A stretch of DNA of 64,000 bases from NCBI GenBank assembly GCA_024742355.1, contig JANSYM010000001.1, positions 186,001 through 250,000 on the forward strand, in the 5' to 3' direction. How positions within the stretch are numbered: the stretch's first letter is position 1; the number at the start of each line of letters is the position of its first letter. The translations under genes and the position numbers were made by a program. The notes under the pieces were generated by a model. The model had not been told where the DNA came from. It saw only the letters and a program-made list of their open reading frames with translations, and ran no database searches. Shown here piece by piece: positions 34,446 through 43,504 of this stretch. The stretch is from Hyphomonadaceae bacterium (GTDB lineage: Bacteria; Pseudomonadota; Alphaproteobacteria; Caulobacterales; Hyphomonadaceae).

Positions 34446-35453
34446 ATGAAATCTATCATGAAATCTAAATACTCTTTGGCCGGGGCAAGTGCGGCACTGG
34501 CTCTGGTTTTGAGCGGCTGTACGGCGCTCGAATCTTTGACGAACACTGAAGAAGCGGCGGCTCCGGAAGACGTCGAAGTTGTCGTCGTGGAAGAAAAGAC
34601 CGACGTGGTCGTCGAAAAAGTCGAAGAAGCTGCGCAGGCGGTTGTTGAGGAAGTCGCGGAAGTGACATCAGAGGCAAAACTCGCAGCCATCCTCGCAGCC
34701 CAGCCCGACGAAGTGCAAGCCCGCTATGGCGCGCGAAATCCGGCTGAGACGCTTGCATTCTTCGGCATCGAGCCGGGTATGAAAGTTGCCGAGGCGCTGC
34801 CAGGTGGCGGTTGGTATTCGAAAATCCTGATGCCTTACCTTGGCGAAGAAGGCGTGCTCGTCGGTGCGCACTATCCTGATGAGCTTTGGCCACTGTTTGG
34901 CTTTGGCGATGAATGGGCCGCGACCCGCATCGAAGGCACCGCGAACTGGCCAGAGCAGGCTGCCGAGTGGGGCATCGAAAACAGCTCCAAAATCAAGTCT
35001 GTGCAGCTGACCAAAATGCCAGAAGAAGCGTCAGGCAAGCTGGACGCTGTCCTGTTCATTCGCGCCCTGCACAATCTCAATCGCTTCAGCGGCGGCGACA
35101 CCGATTATATGGGTGACACGCTGGCTGAGACGTATCGTGTGCTCAAGCCGGGCGGTATTGTTGGTGTTGTTCAGCACCGCGCGCCGGATGAGAACAGCGA
35201 TGAGTGGGCAGACGGCTCTAACGGCTATCTGAAAGAAGCCGCTGTGATTGCAGCGTTCGAGGCGGCCGGCTTCGAGCTCGCGGATTCCAGCGACATGAAC
35301 GCCAATGCGAACGACGTTCCGAGCGAAGAAGAATTTGTCTGGCGTCTGCCGCCGGTTCTGGTCGGTACCGAAGAAGGCACGCCTGAGCGCGCTGCGTATG
35401 AAGCGGTTGGCGAGTCCAATCGTATGACGCTGAAATTCCGTAAGCCCGCTTAA
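34446..35453 (+). CDS. exported methyltransferase-fold lipoprotein
   Basis: ATG 34446 has a GGGAGG ribosome site eight bases upstream. The signal peptide ends in LVLSGC (Cys 25), so the protein is a lipoprotein. An acidic, Val-rich linker follows (about residues 36-80), then a methyltransferase-like fold: VAEALPGGGWYSKILMPYL near residue 118, IRALHNLN, and VLKPGGIVGVVQHRAP. The fold resembles a family of predicted methyltransferases that carry signal peptides. The glycine loop is degenerate (ALPGGGW), and SAM is not expected outside the cytoplasm, so the role is unclear. Length 335. Confidence 0.75.
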   Translation: MKSIMKSKYSLAGASAALALVLSGCTALESLTNTEEAAAPEDVEVVVVEEKTDVVVEKVEEAAQAVVEEVAEVTSEAKLAAILAAQPDEVQARYGARNPAETLAFFGIEPGMKVAEALPGGGWYSKILMPYLGEEGVLVGAHYPDELWPLFGFGDEWAATRIEGTANWPEQAAEWGIENSSKIKSVQLTKMPEEASGKLDAVLFIRALHNLNRFSGGDTDYMGDTLAETYRVLKPGGIVGVVQHRAPDENSDEWADGSNGYLKEAAVIAAFEAAGFELADSSDMNANANDVPSEEEFVWRLPPVLVGTEEGTPERAAYEAVGESNRMTLKFRKPA

Positions 35454-35470
35454 GGCAGGCCTGCGAAATG

Positions 35471-35500
35471 GGTGGCGCGGTTTCCCCTTGCCGCGTCACC
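35471..35500 (+). terminator. hairpin after the exported methyltransferase gene
   Basis: GGTGGCGCGG 35471-35480 pairs with CCGCGTCACC 35491-35500 (one G-T pair) over a 10-base loop, 17 bases after the stop. There is no T-run, so it may be a terminator or an mRNA end stabiliser. Confidence 0.5.
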
Positions 35501-35568
35501 GCTTAATCGGTCTTGGCAGTGCTGCGCGCATGTCTTAGATGACGCGCTTGAATCGAAAGAAACTTGCT

Positions 35569-36561
35569 ATGACCGCTTACCGCTTATTCGGGGCCGAAAC
35601 CTCTCCTTACTCCGTGAAGGTGCGTTCCTTCCTGCGCTATAAAGGCGTGGACTTTGAGTGGGTTGGGCGCAGCAAAGCGAATGAAGACGAATTCGCGGCG
35701 ATGGCGAAAGTGCCGACTGTGCCACTGCTCGTCTCTCCGAATCGCCCGGCCAATCAGGATTCGACCAGCATTCTTGCCACGGTCGAGGCCGACCATGCCG
35801 AGCCATCTGCCGTACCAGACGATGCGGCCTGCGCCGTGCTGGCGCTGCTGCTGGAAGATTATGCTGACGAATGGCTCAACAAGCTGATGTTCTTCAATCG
35901 CTGGGGTCAGAAACCGGACCGCGAACTGGCGGGTGACCGCACTATGGAACAGCTGCTCGATGGCGACCTGCCGCGGGCCAAGAAAAAGACGCGCGACCAG
36001 ATTGTAAAACGGATGCGCGACCGCCTGCCGCTGGTCGGCGTTGAAAAGAAAAATGAGAAGACGCTGAAGCCGAGCTTCGAGCGCTTTTTCACGCTTCTGA
36101 ATGCGCACCTCGAAAAATCGCTCTTCCTGTTCGGCGGACGTCCGTCGGCAGCGGATTTCGCGCTGGCTGGTCAGGTTGCGCAATTGCTGATGGACCCGAC
36201 CCCGGGTGACTGGCTGCGCGCCAACGCGCCGTTCGTGACCGCCTGGAGCGAGTTCATGGAAGCGCCAAAAGCCGGCGGCCCGTTCGTGGCGCTGGCAGAG
36301 CTGGAAGAGACGCTGTTGCCGCTGTTTCGAGACGAAGTGGCCGTGACCTATCTGCCATGGGCGAAAGCCAATATGGCGGCGGCTGAAGCCAAGGAAGAGC
36401 GGGTCTCGCTGAAAGTCGATGGCAAGGCCTATGAGCAGGTGACGCAGCATTACGCCGCGCGCGCGTTCAAATCCGTTACCGCTGCCGTGAAAGGCGCTGA
36501 TTCTGCCGAAGGCCTGCAAGGCTTCCTCGAGAAAGCTGGCGCTGCAGAGATTTTCGCCTAG
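35569..36561 (+). CDS. glutathione S-transferase family protein
   Basis: ATG 35569 follows GAAAGAAACTTGCT. The 330-residue product has an N-terminal thioredoxin-like domain (FGAETSPYSVKVRSFLRYKGVDFEWV; the active residue is likely Ser 12 or Tyr 14, and ANQDSTSI is the usual ESxxI site). A long helical domain carries LFLFGGRPSAADFALAGQV. It is about 100 residues longer than a standard GST because of a C-terminal extension (after about residue 230), as in some GST/Tom37-like or metaxin-like bacterial proteins. The substrate is unknown. The stop overlaps the convergent rimM stop by four bases. Confidence 0.8.
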   Translation: MTAYRLFGAETSPYSVKVRSFLRYKGVDFEWVGRSKANEDEFAAMAKVPTVPLLVSPNRPANQDSTSILATVEADHAEPSAVPDDAACAVLALLLEDYADEWLNKLMFFNRWGQKPDRELAGDRTMEQLLDGDLPRAKKKTRDQIVKRMRDRLPLVGVEKKNEKTLKPSFERFFTLLNAHLEKSLFLFGGRPSAADFALAGQVAQLLMDPTPGDWLRANAPFVTAWSEFMEAPKAGGPFVALAELEETLLPLFRDEVAVTYLPWAKANMAAAEAKEERVSLKVDGKAYEQVTQHYAARAFKSVTAAVKGADSAEGLQGFLEKAGAAEIFA

Positions 36562-37100
36562 GCGTCTTTTTCGGGTTTCGACTCGTCGGCCCAGATTTCG
36601 AAATTTGCGACAATGATGCGGCCTTTGTCGAGGTCGACCATTGGCACGTCTTCAAGCGTGAACGGCACCAGGACCGGCTTGCCTGAACGTGTCGGCTGGA
36701 CCTCAATCAAATCACCGGCGCCATGATTGAGGACCGCTTTTACGCGTCCAATCTGGGCATCGCCGCCGGCGAAGACGGCCAATCCGACCAGGTCATCAAT
36801 GTAGAACTCATCCTCATCCGTCTCGGGCAATGCGTCGCGTGGCACATAGAGTTTGGTGCTTTTCAGCTGATCCCATTCTTCCTTTTGAAGGGGTTTTTCC
36901 GGCGACACGATGAAATGATCTTTCGCCGGTCTTGCTCGCACAGGCTCGATGAGAACATCGCCTGTTTCCGACAGGAATGGCGCATAATCGAACAGCGCGT
37001 CTGGCTCGGCGGTGAAACTTTTAACGCGGACATCCCCGCGCACACCATGGGCGCCCATGATGACGCCGACGACGACCAGATCTGTAGCTGCCTTGCTCAT
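36558..37100 (-). CDS. rimM: 16S rRNA-processing protein RimM
   Basis: The 180-residue product has the N-terminal beta-barrel start VVVGVIMGAHGVRGDVRVKSF, the linker, and the PRC-barrel domain with DEFYIDDLVGLAVFAGGDAQIGRVKAVLNHGAGDLIEV and VPFTLEDVPMVDLDKGRIIV. RimM binds ribosomal protein S19 and helps mature the 30S head. In most bacteria rimM lies in rpsP-rimM-trmD-rplS; here its neighbours are a GST and ilvA, so it is detached from that operon. Confidence 0.93.
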   Translation of the reverse strand: MSKAATDLVVVGVIMGAHGVRGDVRVKSFTAEPDALFDYAPFLSETGDVLIEPVRARPAKDHFIVSPEKPLQKEEWDQLKSTKLYVPRDALPETDEDEFYIDDLVGLAVFAGGDAQIGRVKAVLNHGAGDLIEVQPTRSGKPVLVPFTLEDVPMVDLDKGRIIVANFEIWADESKPEKDA

Positions 37101-37197
37101 GCAGGCCCTGCTAAACCTAGTCTTTCTAGATTGAAAGCTTCCATTTTTTGGCGCGCCGCACTAGGAGTGCGCGCTGAGCCTCAGATGAAGAAGCACG

Positions 37198-38412
37198 ATG
37201 AGTACGAAACTACCGATCTCGATTGAAGATGTCCGCGACGCTGCCAAGATCCTGGACGGCCAGATTGAGCGCACGCCCATGCGCCTGTCCAAGACTCTGT
37301 CTGAGATTACCGGTGCCGAAGTCTGGGTGAAGTTCGAGAATCTGCAATTCACCGGTGCGTTCAAGGAGCGCGGTGCGCTGAACAAGCTGGCCCGGCTGTC
37401 TGACGAGCAGAAAAAGGCCGGTGTGATCGCAGCATCAGCGGGCAATCATGCGCAGGGCGTCGCCTATCACGGGCGGCGGCTCGGCGTTCCAGTGACCATC
37501 GTGATGCCGGTGACGACGCCGTTCAACAAGGTCGAACACACGCGCGCCTTTGGCGCCCGCGTCTTGCTGGAAGGCCACACATTTGACGAAGCCAAAGCGC
37601 ATGCCCAGGCGGTGCGCCAGCGCGAGGGGCTGACCTGGATTCATCCATTTGACGACCCAGAAATCATGGCGGGGCAGGGCACCGCAGCGCTCGAAATGCT
37701 CGAAGCGCAACCTGACCTGGACACGCTGATTGTGCCGATTGGCGGTGGTGGTCTGATTTCCGGCATGGCGACGGCAGCAAAAGCGCATAATCGCTTCCTG
37801 CGCGTGGTCGGCGTCGAAGCGTCCATGTATGCGGGTATGCGTGCCCGCCTCGAAGGCCGTGAACCGAAGACAGGCGGCGCAAGTATCGCTGAAGGCATCG
37901 CTGTGAAAGATGTTGGCGACCTGACAGAACGTGTCGTTCGCGAACTGGTCGACGATGTCGTGCTGGTCGAGGAAGAACATATCGAGCGGGCCATAACGCT
38001 CTATGCCGACATCGAGAAAACCGTGTCGGAAGGCGCCGGCGCGGCGGGCCTGGCGGCGATGCTGGCGCACCCATCCAAGTTTGCCGGTCGCAAGGTCGGC
38101 CTCATCCTGTGCGGCGGGAACATCGATACGCGTCTATTGGCGTCGGTCCTGACGCGCTCCCTGGTGCGTGACAATCGCCTGGTAAATATTCGCATTGTCG
38201 GAGATGACCGGCCGGGTCTGCTGGCCCTGGTGTCCAAGGTCATCGGAGATGCTGGTGCGAATATTATGGAAGTGGCGCACAATCGCATCGCCCTCGACGT
38301 GCCGGCCAAAGGTGCAGAGTTCGATATCCTGATGGAAACCCGCGACGCACAGCACACGCAGGAAGTCATCGATGCGCTCGGACAGGCAGGCTATCCGCCG
38401 CGGACCAATTGA
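37198..38412 (+). CDS. ilvA: threonine ammonia-lyase with C-terminal ACT domain
   Basis: The 404-residue PLP enzyme has the cofactor Lys in FTGAFKERGAL near residue 58, SAGNHAQGVAYH near 80, PIGGGGLISG near 180, and the serine-rich-loop substitute LCGGNID near 307. A single ACT domain (about residues 325-400, VRIVGDDRPGLLALVSKVIGDAGANI) ends the protein, as in the short catabolic/biosynthetic type. It deaminates threonine to 2-oxobutyrate, the entry to isoleucine. It is divergent from rimM with a 97-base gap. Confidence 0.9.
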   Translation: MSTKLPISIEDVRDAAKILDGQIERTPMRLSKTLSEITGAEVWVKFENLQFTGAFKERGALNKLARLSDEQKKAGVIAASAGNHAQGVAYHGRRLGVPVTIVMPVTTPFNKVEHTRAFGARVLLEGHTFDEAKAHAQAVRQREGLTWIHPFDDPEIMAGQGTAALEMLEAQPDLDTLIVPIGGGGLISGMATAAKAHNRFLRVVGVEASMYAGMRARLEGREPKTGGASIAEGIAVKDVGDLTERVVRELVDDVVLVEEEHIERAITLYADIEKTVSEGAGAAGLAAMLAHPSKFAGRKVGLILCGGNIDTRLLASVLTRSLVRDNRLVNIRIVGDDRPGLLALVSKVIGDAGANIMEVAHNRIALDVPAKGAEFDILMETRDAQHTQEVIDALGQAGYPPRTN

Positions 38413-38467
38413 TCGGTTTCGAGCGAAGTAAATATTTTTGCCGTTTCGGTTAATAAGTTAAACCTTG

Positions 38468-38489
38468 GTTAGAGAATCCGAGGTCTAAC
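38468..38489. promoter_or_regulatory. inverted repeat GTTAGA-N10-TCTAAC
   Basis: The two six-base arms are perfect complements with a 10-base spacer, centred 48 bases before the M1 peptidase start. The form suits a dimeric regulator or a weak RNA hairpin in the leader. Confidence 0.35.
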
Positions 38490-38525
38490 TGTCAGCACTG
38501 TAGTACTTAAATATCAGGGCTGAAA

Positions 38526-40988
38526 ATGAGAATTCTTCTGGCGGCATTAGGGGCTGTCATCGCTGTTTCTGGCGCAACGGCACAAGGCGTTCAACAAACC
38601 AAGGGCGATTTCGTCGACAAGTTTCGACAGCTGGATGAGGTCTTGCCGACCCCAAACACGTATCGCAATGCGGCCGGTGAACCAGGGCACCAGTATTGGC
38701 AGCAGGAAGCAGACTATGTCATCCGTGTCAGTCTTGATGAGGATGCGCGCCGGATCACCGCCTCGCAGACAGTAACCTACAAGAACAACTCGCCAGATAC
38801 GCTTCGCTACCTCTGGCTGCAGCTCGATCAGAACCGTTTCCGCGAAGACTCGATCGCAGAGATGACGCGAACCTTCACGGCCAAGGAGCCGGGTTCGGTC
38901 AATCAGCGCATGGCCCTCAAGCCGCAAATCCAGCTCAGTTCGTTGCGCCGTATGCAGTCGCAAACCGATCACCAGTACGGTTATGACATTACCCGCGTCG
39001 CCGATGCCCGCGGCCGCGCTTTGTCAAACACGATTGTCGGCACCCTGATGCGCATCGACCTGCCGCAACCGCTCAGCCCTGGTCAGTCAACCGCGTTCCA
39101 GATCGACTGGGCCTATAATCTGGTCGAGCAGGACGCCATGGGCGGCCGCGCCGGATACGAACATTTCCCGGATGACCCGCGCGAAGGCGGCAATGACATT
39201 TTCCTCGTCGCCCAATGGTTCCCGCGCATGGTCGCCTATTCAGACTATGAAGGCTGGCATAATAAGGAATTTCTCGGCAGCGGCGAATTCACGCTCGAGT
39301 TTGGAGACTATGACGTCGAAATCACGGTTCCGAATGATCACATCGTCTCGTCGACAGGCGTGCTGCAAAACCCGCGGCAGGTCCTGACCGGAACGCAGCG
39401 TCAGCGCCTGAATGAGGCGCGCAATGCCGATCGCCCGGTCTTTGTGGTCACTCCGGAAGAAGCCGAAGCGAATGAAAGCTCCAACCCGACCGGGTCCAGG
39501 ACCTGGCGCTTTGAAGCCGACAATGTCCGCGATTTTGCCTGGGCCAGTTCGCGCAAGTTTGCCTGGGATGCGCAAGGGTTCAGTCAGCCCGGCGCCGAGT
39601 TCGAGAATGTCATGGCCATGTCCTTCTATCCGAAGGAAGGCGGCGACCTGTGGCAGAAATATTCGACCGCCGCAGTGATCCACACAATGGACGTCTATAA
39701 CCGTTTCGCGTTCGATTATCCGTATCCGACTTCGCAATCGGTCAACGGACCGGTCGGCGGGATGGAATACCCGATGATCACGTTTAACGGGCCGCGCACG
39801 ACGCTGCAGGATGATGGCAGCCGGACCTATACAATGGCCGAAAAGCGCTTCCTGATCGGCGTAGTGATCCACGAGGTCGGGCACATCTACTTCCCGATGG
39901 TGGTCAATTCCGACGAGCGTCAATGGACCTGGATGGATGAAGGCCTGAACAGTTTCCTCGACAGCGTCGCGGGCTATGAGTGGGACCCGAATATTCCCTG
40001 GACGCGTTCGCTGCCGCGTGACCTTGTTTATTACATGGTCTCGGATGAGCAGGTGCCGATCATGACGCAATCTGACAGCGTCCTGCAACTCGGCCCCAAC
40101 GCTTATGGCAAGCCGTCTGCGGCGCTGCATATCCTGCGTGAGACCATTCTCGGGCGCGACAAGTTCGATTTTGCCTTCCGCGAATATTCGCGCCGGTGGA
40201 AATTCAAGCGCCCGACCCCGAGCGATTTCTTCCGGACCATGGAAGAAGCCTCAGGCGTTGATCTCGACTGGTTCTGGCATGGCTGGTTCTACACCACCGA
40301 CCATGTCGACATCTCTCTGGATCGCGTCTTCCACATGGAAATGGATTCAGAAAACCCCGACATCGACCTCGCCCGGCATCGCGGCGATGTTCAGAACGAA
40401 CCTGACAAGGTCGGCGTACTCGCCAATCAGGCGGACGGTCTCGAGACCTGGGTCGACCGGCATCCTGACATTCGCGACTTCTATGATGACAATGACATTT
40501 ACACGGTCACCAATAAGGAACGGAATGACTATATGGAGCTGCTTGATGGGTTCGATCCGATCGAGCGGGCCGTGTTCCACCGTGCCGTGGCTGAGGACGC
40601 TGAATATTACGCGCTCGAATTCTCGAATGTTGGCGGCCTGGTGATGCCCATCATCCTTGGCCTCGAATTTGTCGATGGGTCGACCGAGCGGATGTACATC
40701 CCGGCCGAGATCTGGCGCCGCAATCCGCACAAGGTGTCCAAGCTCCTCGTGTTCGAGAAAGGCCGTGAGCTCAAGCAGATCATTGTCGACCCGAATTGGG
40801 AAACCGCAGATGCGGACCTGGAAAACAACTATTATCCGCGCCGGTTGACACCGTCCCGCGTCGAGGCGTTTAAGTTCAAGAACCCGTTCACCTTCGATCG
40901 CCGAGACATCATGCAGGACATCAAGACCGAATTGCTCACTGATGAAGTGACCGAGGATTCCGAAAACAAAGCTGCGGTTCAGGAATAG
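38526..40988 (+). CDS. exported M1-family metallopeptidase
   Basis: The 820-residue protein has an N-terminal signal peptide (about residues 1-20, ending in SGATAQG). The M1 zinc site is HEVGH followed by 18 residues and Glu (WMDEGLNSF), near residue 450. GGMEYPMITF replaces the usual GAMEN exopeptidase motif, so substrate choice may differ from aminopeptidase N. DUF-like beta domains precede it. It acts in the periplasm or on the outer surface. It is cotranscribed with the DUF6702 gene, which follows with no gap. Confidence 0.85.
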   Translation: MRILLAALGAVIAVSGATAQGVQQTKGDFVDKFRQLDEVLPTPNTYRNAAGEPGHQYWQQEADYVIRVSLDEDARRITASQTVTYKNNSPDTLRYLWLQLDQNRFREDSIAEMTRTFTAKEPGSVNQRMALKPQIQLSSLRRMQSQTDHQYGYDITRVADARGRALSNTIVGTLMRIDLPQPLSPGQSTAFQIDWAYNLVEQDAMGGRAGYEHFPDDPREGGNDIFLVAQWFPRMVAYSDYEGWHNKEFLGSGEFTLEFGDYDVEITVPNDHIVSSTGVLQNPRQVLTGTQRQRLNEARNADRPVFVVTPEEAEANESSNPTGSRTWRFEADNVRDFAWASSRKFAWDAQGFSQPGAEFENVMAMSFYPKEGGDLWQKYSTAAVIHTMDVYNRFAFDYPYPTSQSVNGPVGGMEYPMITFNGPRTTLQDDGSRTYTMAEKRFLIGVVIHEVGHIYFPMVVNSDERQWTWMDEGLNSFLDSVAGYEWDPNIPWTRSLPRDLVYYMVSDEQVPIMTQSDSVLQLGPNAYGKPSAALHILRETILGRDKFDFAFREYSRRWKFKRPTPSDFFRTMEEASGVDLDWFWHGWFYTTDHVDISLDRVFHMEMDSENPDIDLARHRGDVQNEPDKVGVLANQADGLETWVDRHPDIRDFYDDNDIYTVTNKERNDYMELLDGFDPIERAVFHRAVAEDAEYYALEFSNVGGLVMPIILGLEFVDGSTERMYIPAEIWRRNPHKVSKLLVFEKGRELKQIIVDPNWETADADLENNYYPRRLTPSRVEAFKFKNPFTFDRRDIMQDIKTELLTDEVTEDSENKAAVQE

Positions 40989-41525
40989 ATGTTGAAACAG
41001 ACCCTTCGGTCGTTGATTGCCGGTATTGCCGCTCTCGTTGTGCCGCAACTGGTGGCGCAGGCGCATGAACAGGCCGTCGGGCTGACCGAGATTATCGTCA
41101 AACCAAACGCCGGCGGCTCCTGCCTGGATGGCCCGTGCCGCGTGGAAGTGGCGCACCGTCTCAGCATTCACGACGCCGAGAGCACGTTGATGTCCGTGCT
41201 TGGCGCCCGCGCCGATCTGGTTGGCGATCCTGCCGCTCAGGGAAAGTTCGCGACCTATGTTGCGGGCCGCTTTGAAATGAGCAACGCTGCCACGGGCGAA
41301 CCGCTCTCACTGACCCTGCTCGGCGGCGAAGTCGAGCGCGGATATTACTGGGTCTATCAGGACGGTCTGATCCCGGCCGGAACTTCGACCCTGGCAATCC
41401 AGCAAACTGTTCTCATGGACGCCATCCCGCGCCAGACCAATCGCGTCAACGTCAAATCGCGCGGTGAAATCGAGACGCTGGTTTTCGACAACAGTTCCGG
41501 ACCGCAAAGTTACAGCCTTCCATAG
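40989..41525 (+). CDS. DUF6702-family exported protein
   Basis: ATG 40989 comes directly after the peptidase stop, with AGGAATAG as ribosome site. The 178-residue product has a signal peptide ending in AQAHE, then a small beta domain starting VGLTEIIVKPN and VEVAHRLSIHDAESTLMSVLG, which matches DUF6702. In many bacteria DUF6702 genes follow M1 peptidase genes, and the two probably work together; the reaction is unknown. Confidence 0.75.
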   Translation: MLKQTLRSLIAGIAALVVPQLVAQAHEQAVGLTEIIVKPNAGGSCLDGPCRVEVAHRLSIHDAESTLMSVLGARADLVGDPAAQGKFATYVAGRFEMSNAATGEPLSLTLLGGEVERGYYWVYQDGLIPAGTSTLAIQQTVLMDAIPRQTNRVNVKSRGEIETLVFDNSSGPQSYSLP

Positions 41526-41584
41526 GTGACACCGCGCCGGTTCCAACCTACATACGCCCGGAAATTGTTTCAGGAGGTGCAGTC

Positions 41585-42877
41585 TTGCGCAAACTGTTCG
41601 CGGCCCTTGGCGGCCTGATTCTCGCAGCATGTGGTGGAGAAACCATGGACCCCAACGACCCTCTCGCGACCTACATTCCCTGGAACCCTGACGCTGAAGG
41701 CGTGCAGACCACGGAAAGCGGCCTGCAATATGTCATCGTTCGCGAAGGCGATGCTGATGGCATCTCCCCTGGCCCTGAAGACGAGGTCAGAGTGATGTAT
41801 GATGGCCGCCTCGTCGATGGCACTGTATTCGACAGCTCTTACGCACGCGGCGAGCCGATTTCCTTTGGAGTGCACCAGGTGATTCCAGGATGGACCGAAG
41901 GCTTGCAGCTGATGTCTGTGGGTGATGAGTATGTGTTCTACATCCCGACCGAGCTTGGCTACGGCGCCAATCCGCGCCCGGGCGGCGTCATCAAGCCGGG
42001 CGATGACCTGATCTTCCGGGTCGAGCTGCAGGACATCGTCAAAGCGCCTGAGCCGATCCCGTCCAATCTGGAGGCGTGGGAGAAGTACACGCCCTGGACG
42101 CCAGATGCCGAAGAGGTTCAGACCACAGAAAGCGGCCTGCAATATGTGGTCCTGCGCGAAGGCGAAGAGGGCGGTGTGTCGCCTGGCCCGCGCGATGAAG
42201 TCAGCGTCTTTTATGAAGGGCGTCTCGTGGACGGGACGGTTTTTGACAGCGCCTATGAGCGCGGCGAGCCGATCTCGTTCGGCGTGAACCAGGTCATCCC
42301 GGGATGGACAGAAGGCTTGCAGCTGATGTCGGTCGGCGATCAGTACATGTTCTACATCCCGTCAAACATCGCCTATGGCGATCGCCCACGTCCCGGCGGC
42401 TTGATCAAGCCCGGCGACGATCTGGTGTTTCAGGTCGAGTTGAAGGAAGTGGTCAAAGCACCAGAACCGCGCCCGACAGATGACGAAGCCTGGCAGACCT
42501 ACACGCCATGGAATTCGGATCTGCCGGAAGTGCAGAAAACCGGCACCGGCCTCGAATATGTTGTCCTGGCGAGTGGTGACGAGAGTGGTGTCAGCCCCGA
42601 AGGCGGGGAATATGTTGCCGTCTTCTACGAAGGGCGCCTGAACGAGGGCGGAGAGGTGTTCGACAGCGCCTTCCAACGCGGCGAGGCTGCCATGTTCCCG
42701 GCCAATCGCGTGATCCCGGGCTGGGTCGAGGCGCTGAAACTGATGAAGCCCGGCGATCGTTGGCTTGTGCACGTGCCCGGCAATCTCGCCTATGGCCCAC
42801 GCGGCAATGGTCCGATCCCGCCAGATGCGGCGCTGAATTTTGAAGTTGAACTGATGGACGTGATGCCGGTGCGCTAG
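41585..42877 (+). CDS. triple-FKBP peptidyl-prolyl isomerase lipoprotein
   Basis: It starts with TTG 41585 after a very strong AGGAGGT site. The signal peptide ends in ILAAC (Cys 16). Three FKBP domains repeat with an exact period of 414 bases (138 codons), beginning at 41671, 42085 and 42499. Each has the FKBP pocket residues Tyr, Phe-Asp, Val-Ile-Pro-Gly-Trp and Tyr-Gly (for example VMYDGRLVDGTVFDSSY and VIPGWTEGLQLM). Domains 1 and 2 are nearly identical; domain 3 has diverged. It likely folds proline-containing proteins in the periplasm. Confidence 0.9.
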   Translation: MRKLFAALGGLILAACGGETMDPNDPLATYIPWNPDAEGVQTTESGLQYVIVREGDADGISPGPEDEVRVMYDGRLVDGTVFDSSYARGEPISFGVHQVIPGWTEGLQLMSVGDEYVFYIPTELGYGANPRPGGVIKPGDDLIFRVELQDIVKAPEPIPSNLEAWEKYTPWTPDAEEVQTTESGLQYVVLREGEEGGVSPGPRDEVSVFYEGRLVDGTVFDSAYERGEPISFGVNQVIPGWTEGLQLMSVGDQYMFYIPSNIAYGDRPRPGGLIKPGDDLVFQVELKEVVKAPEPRPTDDEAWQTYTPWNSDLPEVQKTGTGLEYVVLASGDESGVSPEGGEYVAVFYEGRLNEGGEVFDSAFQRGEAAMFPANRVIPGWVEALKLMKPGDRWLVHVPGNLAYGPRGNGPIPPDAALNFEVELMDVMPVR

Positions 42878-42880
42878 CGC

Positions 42881-43504
42881 CTAAAACCCGGCCCCTGGTT
42901 TGGACAAATAATCTGTTTCTTCAGGCGTATTCTCGCGCTGCAACACCTCGTTGCGGTGCGGGAAGCGGCCATATTTGCGGATAATGTCGCGATGCCGGTG
43001 GGCATAGTCGAGTGAGCTCGTGCAGATCGGCCTGAACACGTCGCGGGCATCGCGCGCCAGCGTTTCAAACAGGCGAATGCTCTCGTCCTGGTCTGCCAGG
43101 TCTTCTGAATGTTCGAATGGCAAATAGAAGAATGAACGCTCGATCTCGGTTAGGGTCTGATCTTCGCCCGCTTCGACGCCCTGCGCAGCCAGGCGCCGCG
43201 CCAGCGGATCGCTGGAAAACGCACGGGCGTCGCCGCGAAACATGTTTCGGCTGAATTGATCGAGGACGATAATCGCAGCCAGTCGCGCGCGGGCCCCCGC
43301 GGCGGCCCACTCATCCGCCAGGCCCTCGGTCAGCGCCGCGAAGAGATCTGAAAAGTGCCGCACAATGAATGCGTCGGTCGCTGCCGATTTAGTGAACCAA
43401 AGCTTGTGCTGCTGGTTGGCAAACAGGTGATCGTCTGTTGCAGCGCCGATCCAGTAGTCGAGCACGCCGCCCGGCGTTGGAAGCTCGCGCTTAAGATCAG
43501 GCAT
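42881..43504 (-). CDS. DUF924-family protein
   Basis: The 207-residue helical protein has the family pattern [61 protein letters not shown] and [25 protein letters not shown]924 proteins have tetratricopeptide-like folds and no assigned function. It starts inside the 3' end of ubiG (eight-base overlap), so the two are cotranscribed. Confidence 0.85.
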   Translation of the reverse strand: MPDLKRELPTPGGVLDYWIGAATDDHLFANQQHKLWFTKSAATDAFIVRHFSDLFAALTEGLADEWAAAGARARLAAIIVLDQFSRNMFRGDARAFSSDPLARRLAAQGVEAGEDQTLTEIERSFFYLPFEHSEDLADQDESIRLFETLARDARDVFRPICTSSLDYAHRHRDIIRKYGRFPHRNEVLQRENTPEETDYLSKPGAGF

